This document shows, piece by piece, positions 17,084 through 25,980 of a stretch of 63,631 nucleotides of DNA (position 1 is its first letter; the number at the start of each line of letters is the position of its first letter). A program made the translations under genes and the position numbers. Source of the DNA: Anaerobacillus alkalidiazotrophicus (GTDB taxonomy: Bacteria; Bacillota; Bacilli; Bacillales_H; Anaerobacillaceae); contig NZ_MLQS01000017.1 of assembly GCF_001866055.1 (NCBI RefSeq), positions 524,376-588,006 of the forward strand. The letters run 5' to 3'. The notes beneath the pieces are model-generated. The model ran no database searches, had not been told where the DNA came from, and saw only the letters and a list, made by a program, of their open reading frames with translations.

Positions 17084-17314
17084 ATCGTCACCTCATTTTG
17101 GTTTGGTACAAGGATTAAAAAGAAAATTCAGACTTTGGTTTGCAATATAAGATTAGTTATATATCTACCACTATAACAATAATAACATATACCTCCAACT
17201 AAAGTTACTTATAACTATTCTATAGTTAGTAATATTATGTAACCTAAAAAGTATAGAGTTAACCAGATATGAAATAAAAAAGGAGAAAGTTATCCTACAA
17301 CTAAGAAACAGTCA

Positions 17315-17398
17315 GACAACCCACCTCAAAACTTAGAATATCGAAAAGTTTAGGTGGGGGATGAAAGAAAACCCCCACTGATTGAAGTTCAGCATTAT
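17315..17398. repeat. Shortened copy (D) of the GGGGCAG-palindrome repeat
   Basis: Contains the inner palindrome CCCACCTCAAAACTT / AAGTTTAGGTGGG and then the 3' part of the element (GGATGAAAGAAAACCCCCACT, GATTGAAGTTCAGC, TTAT). The outer GGGGCA arms and the middle piece present in the copies at 43305 and 56468 are missing, as if deleted. The gap 17084-17615 holds this and the next repeat only. Confidence 0.75.
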
Positions 17399-17465
17399 GT
17401 GGATGAACAAGGGTGCTTTCGATTTTCTTATAAGGTAAAGTATAAAATTTCTAACTTAGAAACTG

Positions 17466-17618
17466 TCTAGCTCCAGGTGCCCTATCGACTAGAAAGCTTC
17501 CTTCGTCTCGTCTACGATAAGTCGAGAACGAAAGTCTAACGACTTTCGACTCTCCTATATCTCACTCGACTCAGTCCATCTTTTTACGTCTAGAGCTGCG
17601 GCGCTTGCGCTTTTCTTA
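17466..17618. repeat. Bacillus-type dispersed repeat ending GCGGCGCTTGCGCTTTTCTTA
   Basis: The segment starts TCTAGCTCCAGGTGCC and ends with GAGCTGCGGCGCTTGCGC and CTTTTCTTA. Its ends are imperfect inverted repeats (TCTAGCTCC...GGTGC against GCGGCGC...TCTAGAGCTGC). The layout matches a palindromic intergenic element widespread in Bacillaceae; that recognition is from memory. Its right end touches the stop codon of the small minus-strand gene at 17616. Confidence 0.65.
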
Positions 17619-17747
17619 TAAATGGTCTGTTTTTTTAGAGAATTGTCTTTCGCCACGTTCAGTGTTCTTCCCTCTTTGAACATTTTTTATATGGCGTTTT
17701 GCATTATTGTCCTGTTTCTTTTTATCGTTATCTTTCGTATGAGGCAT
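17616..17747 (-). CDS. 43-aa basic hydrophilic protein (possible spore/SASP-like small protein)
   Basis: ATG after AAAGGAG on the minus strand, 43 codons, TAA. It starts MPHTKDNDKKKQDNNAKRH and ends SKKTDHL; it is rich in Lys, Asn, Asp and Arg, with no hydrophobic core. Length and composition are like minor small acid-soluble spore proteins and other short Bacillus proteins, but no family is recognised. A longer frame on the opposite strand (17622-17858) lacks a ribosome site and is judged a shadow. Confidence 0.6.
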   Translation of the reverse strand: MPHTKDNDKKKQDNNAKRHIKNVQRGKNTERGERQFSKKTDHL

Positions 17748-18013
17748 TTTTTAAAGCTCCTTTCACTTAAAGTCTATAGATATTTTTTCCAAACAAAAGG
17801 TATTTATGTGAGTGAATTTCATAATTACCAAAATCGAGCCTCATACATTTATCTCTAGTTACGAAAGGTTCAACGTACCTAGGGGTAGTATCTTAGTGGC
17901 AAGAATCATGAATTGTGAAAATTAATTGTAATGAGCCTTTTATGAAAAATGGTATGTTCTAAAATAGGAAAGACTGTATAATAGGTTAGATATTGTAAAG
18001 TTTAGGGTGAAAT

Positions 18014-18862
18014 ATGAACAAAGAAAGGAGCTTTTTAATTTTGGAAGAAATAAAGAAAATAATAATATATATAATTGGTTCAATTTTATTAGCAGTATCG
18101 TTAAACTTCTTTTTAATACCAGCAAACGTTTTTGCAAGTGGATTTACTGGTGTAGCTCAAATATTAGGGGCGCTAACACCTTTATCAACGGGTATTTTTC
18201 TATTCATACTAAACATCCCTGTTGCTATTTTAGGTTGGTTAAAAATAGGAAAACGTTTTACTCTATATAGTTTTTTTAGTGTAGCTGTAACAACAATCTC
18301 TTTAGAGATTTTACCAATTGTCTCAATCTCTCAGGATATTTTGTTAAACTCGGTTTTCGGTGGAGTTATTATGGCTATTGGTGCTGGTCTTATTTTAAAA
18401 TATGGTGCTTCCTCAGGGGGAGTTGATATTATAGCTTTAGTATTAGCGAGGTATAGTGAACGACCTCTAGGAACATATTTCTTTGTCATTAATGGTGCGA
18501 TTGTATTAACCGCGGGTCTACTTTTCGATTGGGAAAAAGCATTATATACGTTGGTAACACTATATGTTTGTTCGAGAATTATTGATACTATCCACACTCG
18601 CCATGTGAAGCTAACTGCGTTAATTGTAACTAGTAAACCTGATGAATTACAAGCTGCGATTCATGAAAAGCTTACAAGAGGAATAACACGTATTCCAGCT
18701 AGAGGTGGGTATTCTAAAGAAGATAAAGAGATGCTTATGATCGTTATCACTAGATATGAACTATATCATCTGAAGAAGATTATTGAAGAAAAAGACGATA
18801 AAGCTTTTACTAATATTGTTGAAACAGCCGGAATTTATGGAATGTTTAGAAAAGAGAGTTAG
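18014..18862 (+). CDS. YitT-family membrane protein (DUF2179)
   Basis: 282 aa from ATG; a TTG nine codons later sits 10 bp after AAAGGAG and may be the true start (273 aa). Five membrane segments in the first 170 residues with the signature NFFLIPANVFASGFTGVAQIL and GASSGGVDIIAL, then a C-terminal soluble DUF2179 domain (LTALIVTSKPDELQAAIHEKL, RGITRIPARGGYSKEDKEML). Function is not settled; the family is abundant in Bacillus. The next gene is a BsuPI-type lipoprotein, the same neighbourhood as yitT-ipi in B. subtilis, so this is likely that locus. Confidence 0.88.
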   Translation: MNKERSFLILEEIKKIIIYIIGSILLAVSLNFFLIPANVFASGFTGVAQILGALTPLSTGIFLFILNIPVAILGWLKIGKRFTLYSFFSVAVTTISLEILPIVSISQDILLNSVFGGVIMAIGAGLILKYGASSGGVDIIALVLARYSERPLGTYFFVINGAIVLTAGLLFDWEKALYTLVTLYVCSRIIDTIHTRHVKLTALIVTSKPDELQAAIHEKLTRGITRIPARGGYSKEDKEMLMIVITRYELYHLKKIIEEKDDKAFTNIVETAGIYGMFRKES

Positions 18863-18928
18863 GTGAATTTTCAGTCTAACTGTTTAAAATAACGGGATAA
18901 AAATAATGTATGGAAGGTGGTGAAATTT

Positions 18929-19411
18929 TTGTTAATGGTCAGTAAATTCATCATCCTAATGAGTATTATTGTTATTGGTGGCTGTGGTACTAGTAATCAA
19001 ACGAATGATAATCAAGGTGAGGATGGAAAAAAGATGGTAAGTACTAATATTAGTGTTTCTGAATTAAACAGTAAGCTTATGTTTGAGTTGTCTTTAACTA
19101 ATAACACTGATGAACACAAACAATTACAATTTCCTTCTGGGCAACAATTTGAAATAACTGTCATTGATGAAAATGATAATATTGTTTATCGTTATAGTGA
19201 TGGAAAAATGTTTACGATGGCAATAGTGATGAAAGAACTAAAATCTTCTGAGACGCTAAATTGGTCAGAAGAATGGGATATGAAAGTAAATGGGGAAAGA
19301 ATTTCAGCAGGAACTTACACTACTATTGGTGAACTACAAATTATGGCGATCAACGAAGAAAATGTTGAGCGAGATCAATTTAAGGTCGAAAAGTCAATTA
19401 CTGTTGAATGA
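18929..19411 (+). CDS. Lipoprotein with BsuPI (intracellular proteinase inhibitor) domain
   Basis: About 160 aa. The best start is the TTG at 18929, 5 bp after GAAGGTGGTGA; an ATG at 18935 and a GTG at 18917 are alternatives. The signal peptide ends in the lipobox IGGC, so unlike B. subtilis Ipi it should be exported and lipidated. The mature part has a BsuPI-like beta-sandwich: FELSLTNNTDEHKQLQFPSG, QFEITVIDENDNIVYRYSDG, and SAGTYTTIGEL. A protease-inhibitor role is known for the cytoplasmic B. subtilis protein only. Follows the YitT gene and is closed by a terminator. Confidence 0.8.
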   Translation: MLMVSKFIILMSIIVIGGCGTSNQTNDNQGEDGKKMVSTNISVSELNSKLMFELSLTNNTDEHKQLQFPSGQQFEITVIDENDNIVYRYSDGKMFTMAIVMKELKSSETLNWSEEWDMKVNGERISAGTYTTIGELQIMAINEENVERDQFKVEKSITVE

Positions 19412-19446
19412 AGGTGGAGCATAAAGTGCCCCACCTTCTTATTTTT
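19410..19446 (+). terminator. Terminator of the BsuPI lipoprotein gene
   Basis: Stem AAGGTGG / CCACCTT at the stop codon followed by a T-rich tail. Confidence 0.75.
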
Positions 19447-19489
19447 CCACTTGCAATGAACGCATTGACTCACAAAGGAAAGTTCAGCT

Positions 19490-19660
19490 TTATCGATTTG
19501 GTATATCTTTTTGTACTCGTTTTTTTACAGCTTCTAAAAATAATTTCCATTCATCACTGAGGTTTTCTTTATTAGAAGTGTAAGTCTTTTTTTTCGGTAA
19601 TTCCTTTGACATATGCCAATAATGATGAAAGGTTTCAGGTAATTGATCTTTGGAAGTCAT
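19490..19660 (-). CDS. 56-aa hypothetical protein downstream of the SNF2 gene
   Basis: ATG after AAAGGAGTATAAA on the minus strand and TAA 56 codons later. It starts only 15 bp after the SNF2-helicase stop codon, so it is the third gene of the SWIM-SNF2 operon. The protein (MTSKDQLPETFHHYWHMSK... to ...VQKDIPNR) is charged, with a predicted C-terminal helix (DEWKLFLEAVKKRVQ) and no membrane segment. Family not recognised; a small accessory of the helicase pair is possible. Confidence 0.65.
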   Translation of the reverse strand: MTSKDQLPETFHHYWHMSKELPKKKTYTSNKENLSDEWKLFLEAVKKRVQKDIPNR

Positions 19661-19675
19661 TTTATACTCCTTTCA

Positions 19676-22600
19676 TTACGATAAATTAGAACTGCGCAAT
19701 TTAAGGAATTGTTCTAATTCACTTGTTGACAACTCAGATAGTTTATTTTCATTTGTATTTAGTATTTGATCAGACAGTTGTTGTTTTCTTTCTAGCATAG
19801 TATGAATTTTTTCTTCCAATGTCCCTTTTGTAAGTAGCTTATGAACAGTAACGTCTTCGGTTTGACCAATTCTGTACGCTCTGTCAGTAGCTTGATTTTC
19901 TACAGCAGGATTCCACCATCGATCGTAATGGATGACATGGGTAGCTGCAGTTAAATTAAGTCCTACTCCACCAGCCTTCAACGAAAGAATAAAAAATGGT
20001 GCATTCCCATTCATAAACTCATGTATAAGCTCTTCACGTTTTTGTCTTTGTAAACTACCATGTAAAAATGGTATCGTTGTTTGTAATTTTTCTTCTAGAC
20101 CGTTTTGAATGATTGAACCCATTTCTTTATATTGAGTAAAAATAAGCGCCTTTTCTTGGTTAGAAACAATGGTATCAGCTAAAAGCATCAGTTCTTCCCA
20201 TTTTTCAGAACGATTTTCAAGACTGCCACCGTCTTTTAAATAGTGTGTAGGGTGATTACAAATTTGTTTTAGTTTTGTTAGGCTACTTAAAATTAATGCT
20301 CGGCGCTCCATTTCAGAAACAGTATCTATTTTCTCAAACAGATCATTAATTACTGCTTGATACAAACTAGCTTGTTCTACAGTTAATCCTACACGATGGA
20401 TAATTTCATTTTTACTAGGAAGCTGGATGTGAATATGCTTATCTTGTTTTGTTCTTCTAAGTAAAAATGGTGAGATTATTGATCGTAGTTCATTAAGCTT
20501 TTCTATATTTTGCTCACTTGCTTCAATTTCTTTAATGTATGTCTTTGAGAATTGTTGGTACGAACCAAGAAAATGATCATTTAATAAATCGATGATTGAC
20601 CAAAGTTCTTTTAATCGATTTTCGATTGGAGTACCCGTTAATGCAATTTTATGAACAGCATCAATTTGTTTAATGCTTTTTCTTTGTTTTGTTTCAATAT
20701 TCTTAACATGTTGCGCTTCATCTAGTATAAGAGCTTCCCAATTTCTGGCCTTCCATAAAGATTCATCTCGAACAGATAAAGAATATGATGTAATAACAAT
20801 ATCAACTTCAGTAAGTTCATCAATTGAGCGGTTTTGTCCATGATGAACATAGACGTTAAATGTTGGAGCGAATAAATGTAACTCGTGTTCCCAATTTCCG
20901 ATCAATGATGTTGGGCAAATAAGAAGGAATGGTTCAGTTAACTTTCCATTATTAGCTTCTTTTACAGCAAGTAAGTATGAGATCGTTTGTATCGTTTTTC
21001 CTAACCCCATATCATCAGCAAGACATGCGCCAAAACCAATTTTCCTCATATTTAATAACCAAGAATATCCATCCTGCTGATATGGACGCAATGTACCGTT
21101 TAATTCTTTTGGTAAGGGGGCCTTTTCCCAAGTATGAACCATTAAATCCTGTAATAAAGATTCGATTTTCTTGTTCCATTGAGCTTCCCATTTAATATTT
21201 TTTTCAATTTCATCTTGTAAATGAAGCTGATATGCTTGCATATAAGTAAGTTTCTTTTTTTCTTTGTATCGTTTAATTTTTTCTTGAATTTTTTGGGCTG
21301 TATTTACATCCCAAAGTACCCATTTCCCCCTTAGTTTCACAATCGGTTGTTTATGGTTTACGAGTTCATGAAATTCTTCTTCGGAAACGGTGACTCCACC
21401 AACGGATATAGAATAATCAAACTCAGCAATTGATTGCCAATTTAATAAAGGTTCAACATGACCTCTATGTTCACTAATTTCTTTTTGTTTAAGGGTAACG
21501 AAGAAATCATCTTCTTTTTTATGCCACCAACTAGGGACAAGAACCGCTATTCCGAGCTGCTCTAATTCTATTTGATTATCTCTTAATAAATTATACGCTT
21601 CTTCAATTGATACCTTTATAGAAGGTTTAGTTAAAGAAAATTTTTCAAAGTCTATTATTTGGTTTTGGGTATTTTTGAGTGCTTCTTTAAAGAAAGTTAT
21701 CGGATTTTCTCTCCAGGGATGATTTCCAACAAGAAGCTCATTAACATCAATCATTAATGTTGGGTCTTTCCGATCTTGTATAAATAATGTTATTTGCCAA
21801 TCATCCGTTCCTTTTTTCTCTTCAACCCGAACCCCAAGTTTGAACGGAGCCACTTCAACTGCCCCAATACTCTCCAAAAAATGTTGATGTGCTTTAGAAG
21901 AGTGAGATATTGGTTTATCTTCTTGAAGGTCGCTGATGATATTTTTTACATAGTCTGACTGACTTTCTTGAATGTTGTTAAAGGATTTTATTATTTCTTG
22001 ATCATTCCTTATTAAATGACTGACGTAACTGTTGATAAATGAAAGAGAAAAGGCTTTTAAAGATGCTTTTTCTACTTCTTTATCAATGAGAGAGTAATTT
22101 GTTGGTAGTAGTGCTAAAAGAGAAGAGGGCGAACTATCTTCCCATTCCTTAAAAGGAAAATTAGGTATGCCCCACTCGCCATTTTGATTTGGTATTAAAT
22201 TACCTTCAATCAGTTCATTTAACAGTGTTCTCATTAGCTGTTGCAGAAAAATAAAATCATCAGCAAGTTGCCATTCATCTGTATTTATTAACTGCAAAAA
22301 GGCAGAAATATACAAAGGAATATTCTGATTAGGAATTTCTAACCCATTTATCGGAAATAGGTGAGTTTCATAAGTAGATGGTACGTGATAAACAGGAACA
22401 CTGCCAGCTAAACTGTAAAATAAGCGATTGTTTAAAGGTACTTGAATATGGCATTCTTCAGTTTCTAAAAAAGTCCCGTAAAATGATGGCTCGTGTTGAC
22501 GAAATAAAGCTAATTTTAACTCAAAAGGAGAATAAAGAAACGGGTACTTAAATGGTTCTATGTCTACATATTTTTTATGTTTTTTTTGTTCTGCCCATAT

Positions 22601-22678
22601 GAAAATACTATACCCTGATTTTTTTTTTAATAGTCCACCATGGACAATAATAGGGTTTGGGTTATAACTATTTATCAA
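19676..22678 (-). CDS. ywqA: SNF2/RapA-type DEAD-like helicase (YwqA-like)
   Basis: 1000 aa from a TTG start that overlaps the end of the SWIM gene by 11 bp. The N-terminal half is a bacterial SNF2-associated region. The ATPase follows: motif I ADDMGLGKTIQ at about residue 555, DEAQ box at about 652 (LDEAQHVKN), LTGTPIENRL (III), and the C-terminal helicase lobe HGSLQRQKREELI, LKAGGVGLNLTAA, RWWNPAVENQATDRAYRIGQ at about 926. These are ATP-driven DNA translocases. It is paired with a SWIM zinc-finger protein as in B. subtilis ywqA-ywqB. The physiological role is unknown, with repair or transcription recycling suggested for the family. Confidence 0.92.
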   Translation of the reverse strand: MINSYNPNPIIVHGGLLKKKSGYSIFIWAEQKKHKKYVDIEPFKYPFLYSPFELKLALFRQHEPSFYGTFLETEECHIQVPLNNRLFYSLAGSVPVYHVPSTYETHLFPINGLEIPNQNIPLYISAFLQLINTDEWQLADDFIFLQQLMRTLLNELIEGNLIPNQNGEWGIPNFPFKEWEDSSPSSLLALLPTNYSLIDKEVEKASLKAFSLSFINSYVSHLIRNDQEIIKSFNNIQESQSDYVKNIISDLQEDKPISHSSKAHQHFLESIGAVEVAPFKLGVRVEEKKGTDDWQITLFIQDRKDPTLMIDVNELLVGNHPWRENPITFFKEALKNTQNQIIDFEKFSLTKPSIKVSIEEAYNLLRDNQIELEQLGIAVLVPSWWHKKEDDFFVTLKQKEISEHRGHVEPLLNWQSIAEFDYSISVGGVTVSEEEFHELVNHKQPIVKLRGKWVLWDVNTAQKIQEKIKRYKEKKKLTYMQAYQLHLQDEIEKNIKWEAQWNKKIESLLQDLMVHTWEKAPLPKELNGTLRPYQQDGYSWLLNMRKIGFGACLADDMGLGKTIQTISYLLAVKEANNGKLTEPFLLICPTSLIGNWEHELHLFAPTFNVYVHHGQNRSIDELTEVDIVITSYSLSVRDESLWKARNWEALILDEAQHVKNIETKQRKSIKQIDAVHKIALTGTPIENRLKELWSIIDLLNDHFLGSYQQFSKTYIKEIEASEQNIEKLNELRSIISPFLLRRTKQDKHIHIQLPSKNEIIHRVGLTVEQASLYQAVINDLFEKIDTVSEMERRALILSSLTKLKQICNHPTHYLKDGGSLENRSEKWEELMLLADTIVSNQEKALIFTQYKEMGSIIQNGLEEKLQTTIPFLHGSLQRQKREELIHEFMNGNAPFFILSLKAGGVGLNLTAATHVIHYDRWWNPAVENQATDRAYRIGQTEDVTVHKLLTKGTLEEKIHTMLERKQQLSDQILNTNENKLSELSTSELEQFLKLRSSNLS

Positions 22679-24260
22679 TTTTATTCAGCTCCTGAATAAA
22701 CGCACGGAACGTTTTAAATCGTTGTTTTAGTCCGTTTTTATATAAATTAAATGTGTGTGTGTTGTTCAGTTTTTCGTAAATAATTTTTAATTTTTTTATA
22801 AAGGCAGCCGCTTCTTCATAATGAACTCGAGATTTTTTTTGTACTAATCTTTCCACGAGTTGATGATAGAATGGTAACAGTAGCTGTGGTTGTTTCTTTA
22901 TTATCACCTTTAACATCTTTTCGATTTCAGGAGAGATTACATACACATCTTTTTTATGTGTTAATAATGAATGTATTCCTTCTTCAAAAAGCTCTTCTTC
23001 TGTCACAATATTATAATAAGTTGCTTCAGTTTGAGGACGATATAAATCAGCTCTTAATTTAGGGATAATATATTTTAATATTTTTCGTTTCTCTAATGGG
23101 TCGCTCTTTTTAATCCTTGATTTATATGAACCGAACTGTGGGTGTTCAAGCCAGTTTTTCCAAACAATCGTTAACTTTTCTTCTTCACTACCAGTTTCTA
23201 TTAACATTTCTTCAAAGAGTTTTCCGAGCATCGTACCTTGTTTTGGTTTTTCGTGCGGAAAAAATAAATCAAACCAGTGTTTCATCATAACAAAATCTTT
23301 TTTTCGTTCCATTATTAAAAAATGGTCAACAAGTTCACTGTTATGTAGTTTAGATTTGAGTTGTTTCAGTAAAGTTAAAGAACTAGCACCGTCATTCGCT
23401 TGTAAATATAACAGGCTAGCTAATTTTGTTAAATAGATTTGATTATTTTTATTGTTAAGGCTTAATAATTGCTTTGCGTGAATAATTAATACATTTTCTC
23501 TTTCTTCACATAATAGCCAAGTAGAAATTAGTTTTTCATATGGTGCTTCTATTTCTTTTTTATTAGTTTGGTCGAGAAGAAGTGATGTGTACCATTCATA
23601 AAAAGGCACGTTCGCTTCAACAACTTCTTGTTTTAGGAAAGGATATCCTTGTTGAATCAACTCATTAAAAAAAGCTAAAAAACGATTTTGGCGAAATCGA
23701 TATGTATCGTAATCAGTTGCTTTTTTTATTATTTCATCCATTAGTACTGTGAAACTTATAATTTTAAATTGAGCTGCCTTTTTTGCTTCAATTTGATCAA
23801 GCTCCTCGAAAAATTGTTTAACGATATATTTTAAGTGGTCATTACTGTAATGGCCATTTTTCGAAAGAAGTTGATATATTTTATCTACATACGGCTGTAT
23901 ATCATCTATTAAGTGCTTTCTCACAATCTCAGGATGATCAATCTGTAGATATGTTGTAGAAACTAATGAAAGAGATGCTGTTTCTTGAAGTATCTTTTCT
24001 AACTCTAATAAAACGGCAACCATATGCTTGCAATTTTTCTCATAAGGACAATTACAATGGCTCTGTTTTAAATCATTTAAGGCAATGGTAACTTCATAAT
24101 AGGTAGTTCCTTCAACAGTTGCAGAGAAGCTGTCGTTTAATAAATACGTGTCGGAAACATTTCCATTGTAAAAATAACTTTTACCACGTTCTATAATACG
24201 ACTTTGAAAATAATTTTCTAAAAAATATTCGATATTAGTAAGTAATTGTTTTTTCTCCAT
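22668..24260 (-). CDS. ywqB: SWIM zinc-finger protein (YwqB-like)
   Basis: 530 aa. A SWIM finger CXCX5CXH is at C69, C71, C77 and H79 (HCNCPYEKNCKHMVAVLLEL). The rest is a long helical region without catalytic motifs. SWIM domains bind DNA or proteins and are regularly found beside SNF2 helicases; the pair probably acts as one complex. It is the first gene of the minus-strand operon and overlaps the helicase gene by 11 bp, with translational coupling (AGGAG inside its own end). Confidence 0.88.
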   Translation of the reverse strand: MEKKQLLTNIEYFLENYFQSRIIERGKSYFYNGNVSDTYLLNDSFSATVEGTTYYEVTIALNDLKQSHCNCPYEKNCKHMVAVLLELEKILQETASLSLVSTTYLQIDHPEIVRKHLIDDIQPYVDKIYQLLSKNGHYSNDHLKYIVKQFFEELDQIEAKKAAQFKIISFTVLMDEIIKKATDYDTYRFRQNRFLAFFNELIQQGYPFLKQEVVEANVPFYEWYTSLLLDQTNKKEIEAPYEKLISTWLLCEERENVLIIHAKQLLSLNNKNNQIYLTKLASLLYLQANDGASSLTLLKQLKSKLHNSELVDHFLIMERKKDFVMMKHWFDLFFPHEKPKQGTMLGKLFEEMLIETGSEEEKLTIVWKNWLEHPQFGSYKSRIKKSDPLEKRKILKYIIPKLRADLYRPQTEATYYNIVTEEELFEEGIHSLLTHKKDVYVISPEIEKMLKVIIKKQPQLLLPFYHQLVERLVQKKSRVHYEEAAAFIKKLKIIYEKLNNTHTFNLYKNGLKQRFKTFRAFIQELNKIDK

Positions 24261-24324
24261 AGGTCACCACTTGTTTATTTCGTTATCACTCTATTGTAAT
24301 ACGAAATGTTACTAGAAAACAAAT

Positions 24325-24630
24325 TCAGATAAAAAATGAATATATTGTTAAGGCTGTTATCGCACTGGCAACTACTACAATGAGATTTGCACCTATAAGC
24401 GCGATGATGAGCGCTGTGATACCGCCAATGACTCCAAACCAGATATCTCCCTGAATGAACAGTATTCCAGGAAAAATTAGTGCGCCCAAGGCAGCATATG
24501 GAACGTTTTGAAGTATAGCTTTGACCTTTGGGGGCATTTCTTTTCCGTTCATCGTAATAAGGGGTAGCACTCTAGGAATATATGTAACGATAGCCATTCC
24601 GAAAATAATAAGGGCAATGTTCATAGACAT
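24325..24630 (-). CDS. azlD: AzlD-family branched-chain amino acid exporter small subunit
   Basis: 101 aa with three membrane segments. It starts MSMNIALIIFGMAIVTYIPR and has the AzlD signature RVLPLI..MNGKEMPPKVKAILQNVPYAALGAL. Its ribosome site lies inside the end of azlC, whose stop codon is 4 bp before. AzlCD export branched-chain amino acids or analogues such as azaleucine. Assignment rests on sequence pattern plus the paired azlC. Confidence 0.92.
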   Translation of the reverse strand: MSMNIALIIFGMAIVTYIPRVLPLITMNGKEMPPKVKAILQNVPYAALGALIFPGILFIQGDIWFGVIGGITALIIALIGANLIVVVASAITALTIYSFFI

Positions 24631-24633
24631 AAT

Positions 24634-25377
24634 TTATTGACACTCCTGATTTTTACCTAATTCTTTATTTAAATAAGGTTGTTTTTTTGAATATATAACT
24701 TCAACGATTATTGATGAAAGTATTGTCGCGCATATAATGGCCCAACCACTTGGGATAACAAATGTAAAAAGAGAATTAAATATTGCAGCAAAACTTGCTA
24801 GTAAAATTACTTTTCGATGTTTTTTCAATGACGGAGCCAATAAGGCAATAAATAACGCATATAGCGCAACCGACATACTCTTTTGAAGTGTTTCTGGTAA
24901 TGAAGTGCCAATGACATAACCGATTCCTGAATTAATCACCCAGCTAGAATATGCAATAAACGCTACTCCGAAGATGTACGAACTTGTTAATCGTCCTTCT
25001 TTTGTTGAAGTTACTGCAAATACTTCATCAGTAATTCCAAAGGCATAAATTCCTTTAATGATTGGATGGCCTTTTTCTGCCTTATCACTAATAACAGTTG
25101 TCATCAATAAGTGACGTATATTTATAATAAAGGTTGTAAAAATAATCTCAAGTGCGCCTGTGCCAATTGCAATTAAACTTAATGACATATATTGAGCTGC
25201 CCCCGCAAATACAAAGGCACTCATTGCGAGAGTTTCGATTATAGTCAATCCAGTTGTATTTGCAATAAAACCAAAAGTAAGTGCCACTGGCATATAACCG
25301 AGAGCAATACTGAGACCGGCAGTTAAACCTTTATAAAAATCTAATCTACGGTTTTTAATTGTAGGAAAAAGTAACAT
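24634..25377 (-). CDS. azlC: AzlC-family branched-chain amino acid exporter large subunit
   Basis: About 247 aa from ATG at 25377 (MLLFPTIKNRRLDFYKG), 13 bp after AAAGGAG; an in-frame ATG at 25401 is the alternative. Six or so membrane segments with GLSIALGYMPVALTFGFIA, FVFAGAAQYMSLSLI, and INIRHLLM, all typical of AzlC. Upstream, a very strong GGAGGAG precedes a two-codon ATG-GGT-TAA frame that is out of phase, which may couple or restrain translation. Together with AzlD it exports branched-chain amino acids. Confidence 0.92.
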   Translation of the reverse strand: MLLFPTIKNRRLDFYKGLTAGLSIALGYMPVALTFGFIANTTGLTIIETLAMSAFVFAGAAQYMSLSLIAIGTGALEIIFTTFIINIRHLLMTTVISDKAEKGHPIIKGIYAFGITDEVFAVTSTKEGRLTSSYIFGVAFIAYSSWVINSGIGYVIGTSLPETLQKSMSVALYALFIALLAPSLKKHRKVILLASFAAIFNSLFTFVIPSGWAIICATILSSIIVEVIYSKKQPYLNKELGKNQECQ

Positions 25378-25508
25378 GTTTATCTTAGTTCTCCTTTTCA
25401 TGATAGTTAACCCATATTTTACTCCTCCTTTACAAGCTATGTAAATAAAATTAAACAATTACTGAGTTGCATTTACGAAAACTTCCTAATACAAAAGAGG
25501 TGTTTATA

Positions 25509-25769
25509 TTGAAAATTATTGATGATGTGTTTGAAATGTATAGGAATCATTTAACGGGTGACGAGGAAGACATTTTTGTCATCATTTATGGAATATTGGA
25601 TGGCATGAAAACGAGTGATTTGGAAAAGGTTTTTTTAGAGTTAAATGGAGAAGAGAAGTTTGAAATGGTTGCTTTGTACTTATATGAAAAGCTCAGATTA
25701 AAAATGTCAGAAGAAGGTATTGGTCACATTGGAAATGATGATGATCAAGGAACAAGTATATTACATTAA
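25509..25769 (+). CDS. 86-aa DUF6154-like protein
   Basis: The TTG start at 25509 is placed by AGAGGTG; an upstream ATG in the same frame has no ribosome site. The protein is acidic and helical: LKIIDDVFEMYRNHLTGDEEDIF then ILDGMKTSDLEKVFLELNG and MVALYLYEKLRLKM. It resembles a small Bacillaceae family of unknown function (DUF6154, from memory). Soluble, with no cysteine motif. Transcribed divergently from azlCD. Confidence 0.7.
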   Translation: MKIIDDVFEMYRNHLTGDEEDIFVIIYGILDGMKTSDLEKVFLELNGEEKFEMVALYLYEKLRLKMSEEGIGHIGNDDDQGTSILH

Positions 25770-25775
25770 AAAAAA

Positions 25776-25847
25776 GAATGTTGAATAGTTTAAGATATGA
25801 TATGGAGCCTTTCATCCCAAATATCAATTAAACAAAATTCAACATTC
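25776..25847. repeat. 72-bp inverted-repeat element after the DUF6154-like gene
   Basis: Perfect 11-bp arms GAATGTTGAAT and ATTCAACATTC enclose 50 bp with further partial pairing (ATATGATAT / ATATCAAT). It is preceded by an A-run. It may act as a terminator or be a small palindromic element. It abuts repeat copy E. Confidence 0.55.
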
Positions 25848-25851
25848 TCAG

Positions 25852-25980
25852 TTAATCAAACTGATTTGAACTTAAGGGTCAGAACCCCACCTCTAAGCGT
25901 AGGTGGGAACTTTCATTCAGGTGGAGTTGAGACACCATCTGAATTTCCGATGTTCTAGCGAAGCTAGAACGAGTTCTCTT
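25852..25980. repeat. Dispersed three-hairpin repeat, copy E
   Basis: Begins TTAATCAAACTGATTTGAAC and contains three stems: CCCACCT/AGGTGGG, CAGGTGGAGTT/ACACCATCTG (imperfect) and GTTCTAGC/GCTAGAAC, ending GAGTTCTCTT. A second copy (F) is at 32955-33090 with about 90 per cent identity. Its last base is part of the hemerythrin stop codon. The layout is like the right end of an IS200/IS605 element, without any transposase or TnpB nearby. Confidence 0.8.

Noticed and set aside
17622..17858. 78-codon plus-strand frame
   Set aside because: No ribosome site and odd Phe-rich composition; it is antisense to a 43-aa minus-strand gene with a strong AAAGGAG site.
25852..25980. Intact insertion sequence
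   Set aside because: No transposase or TnpB frame is next to either copy; only a short structured element is present.
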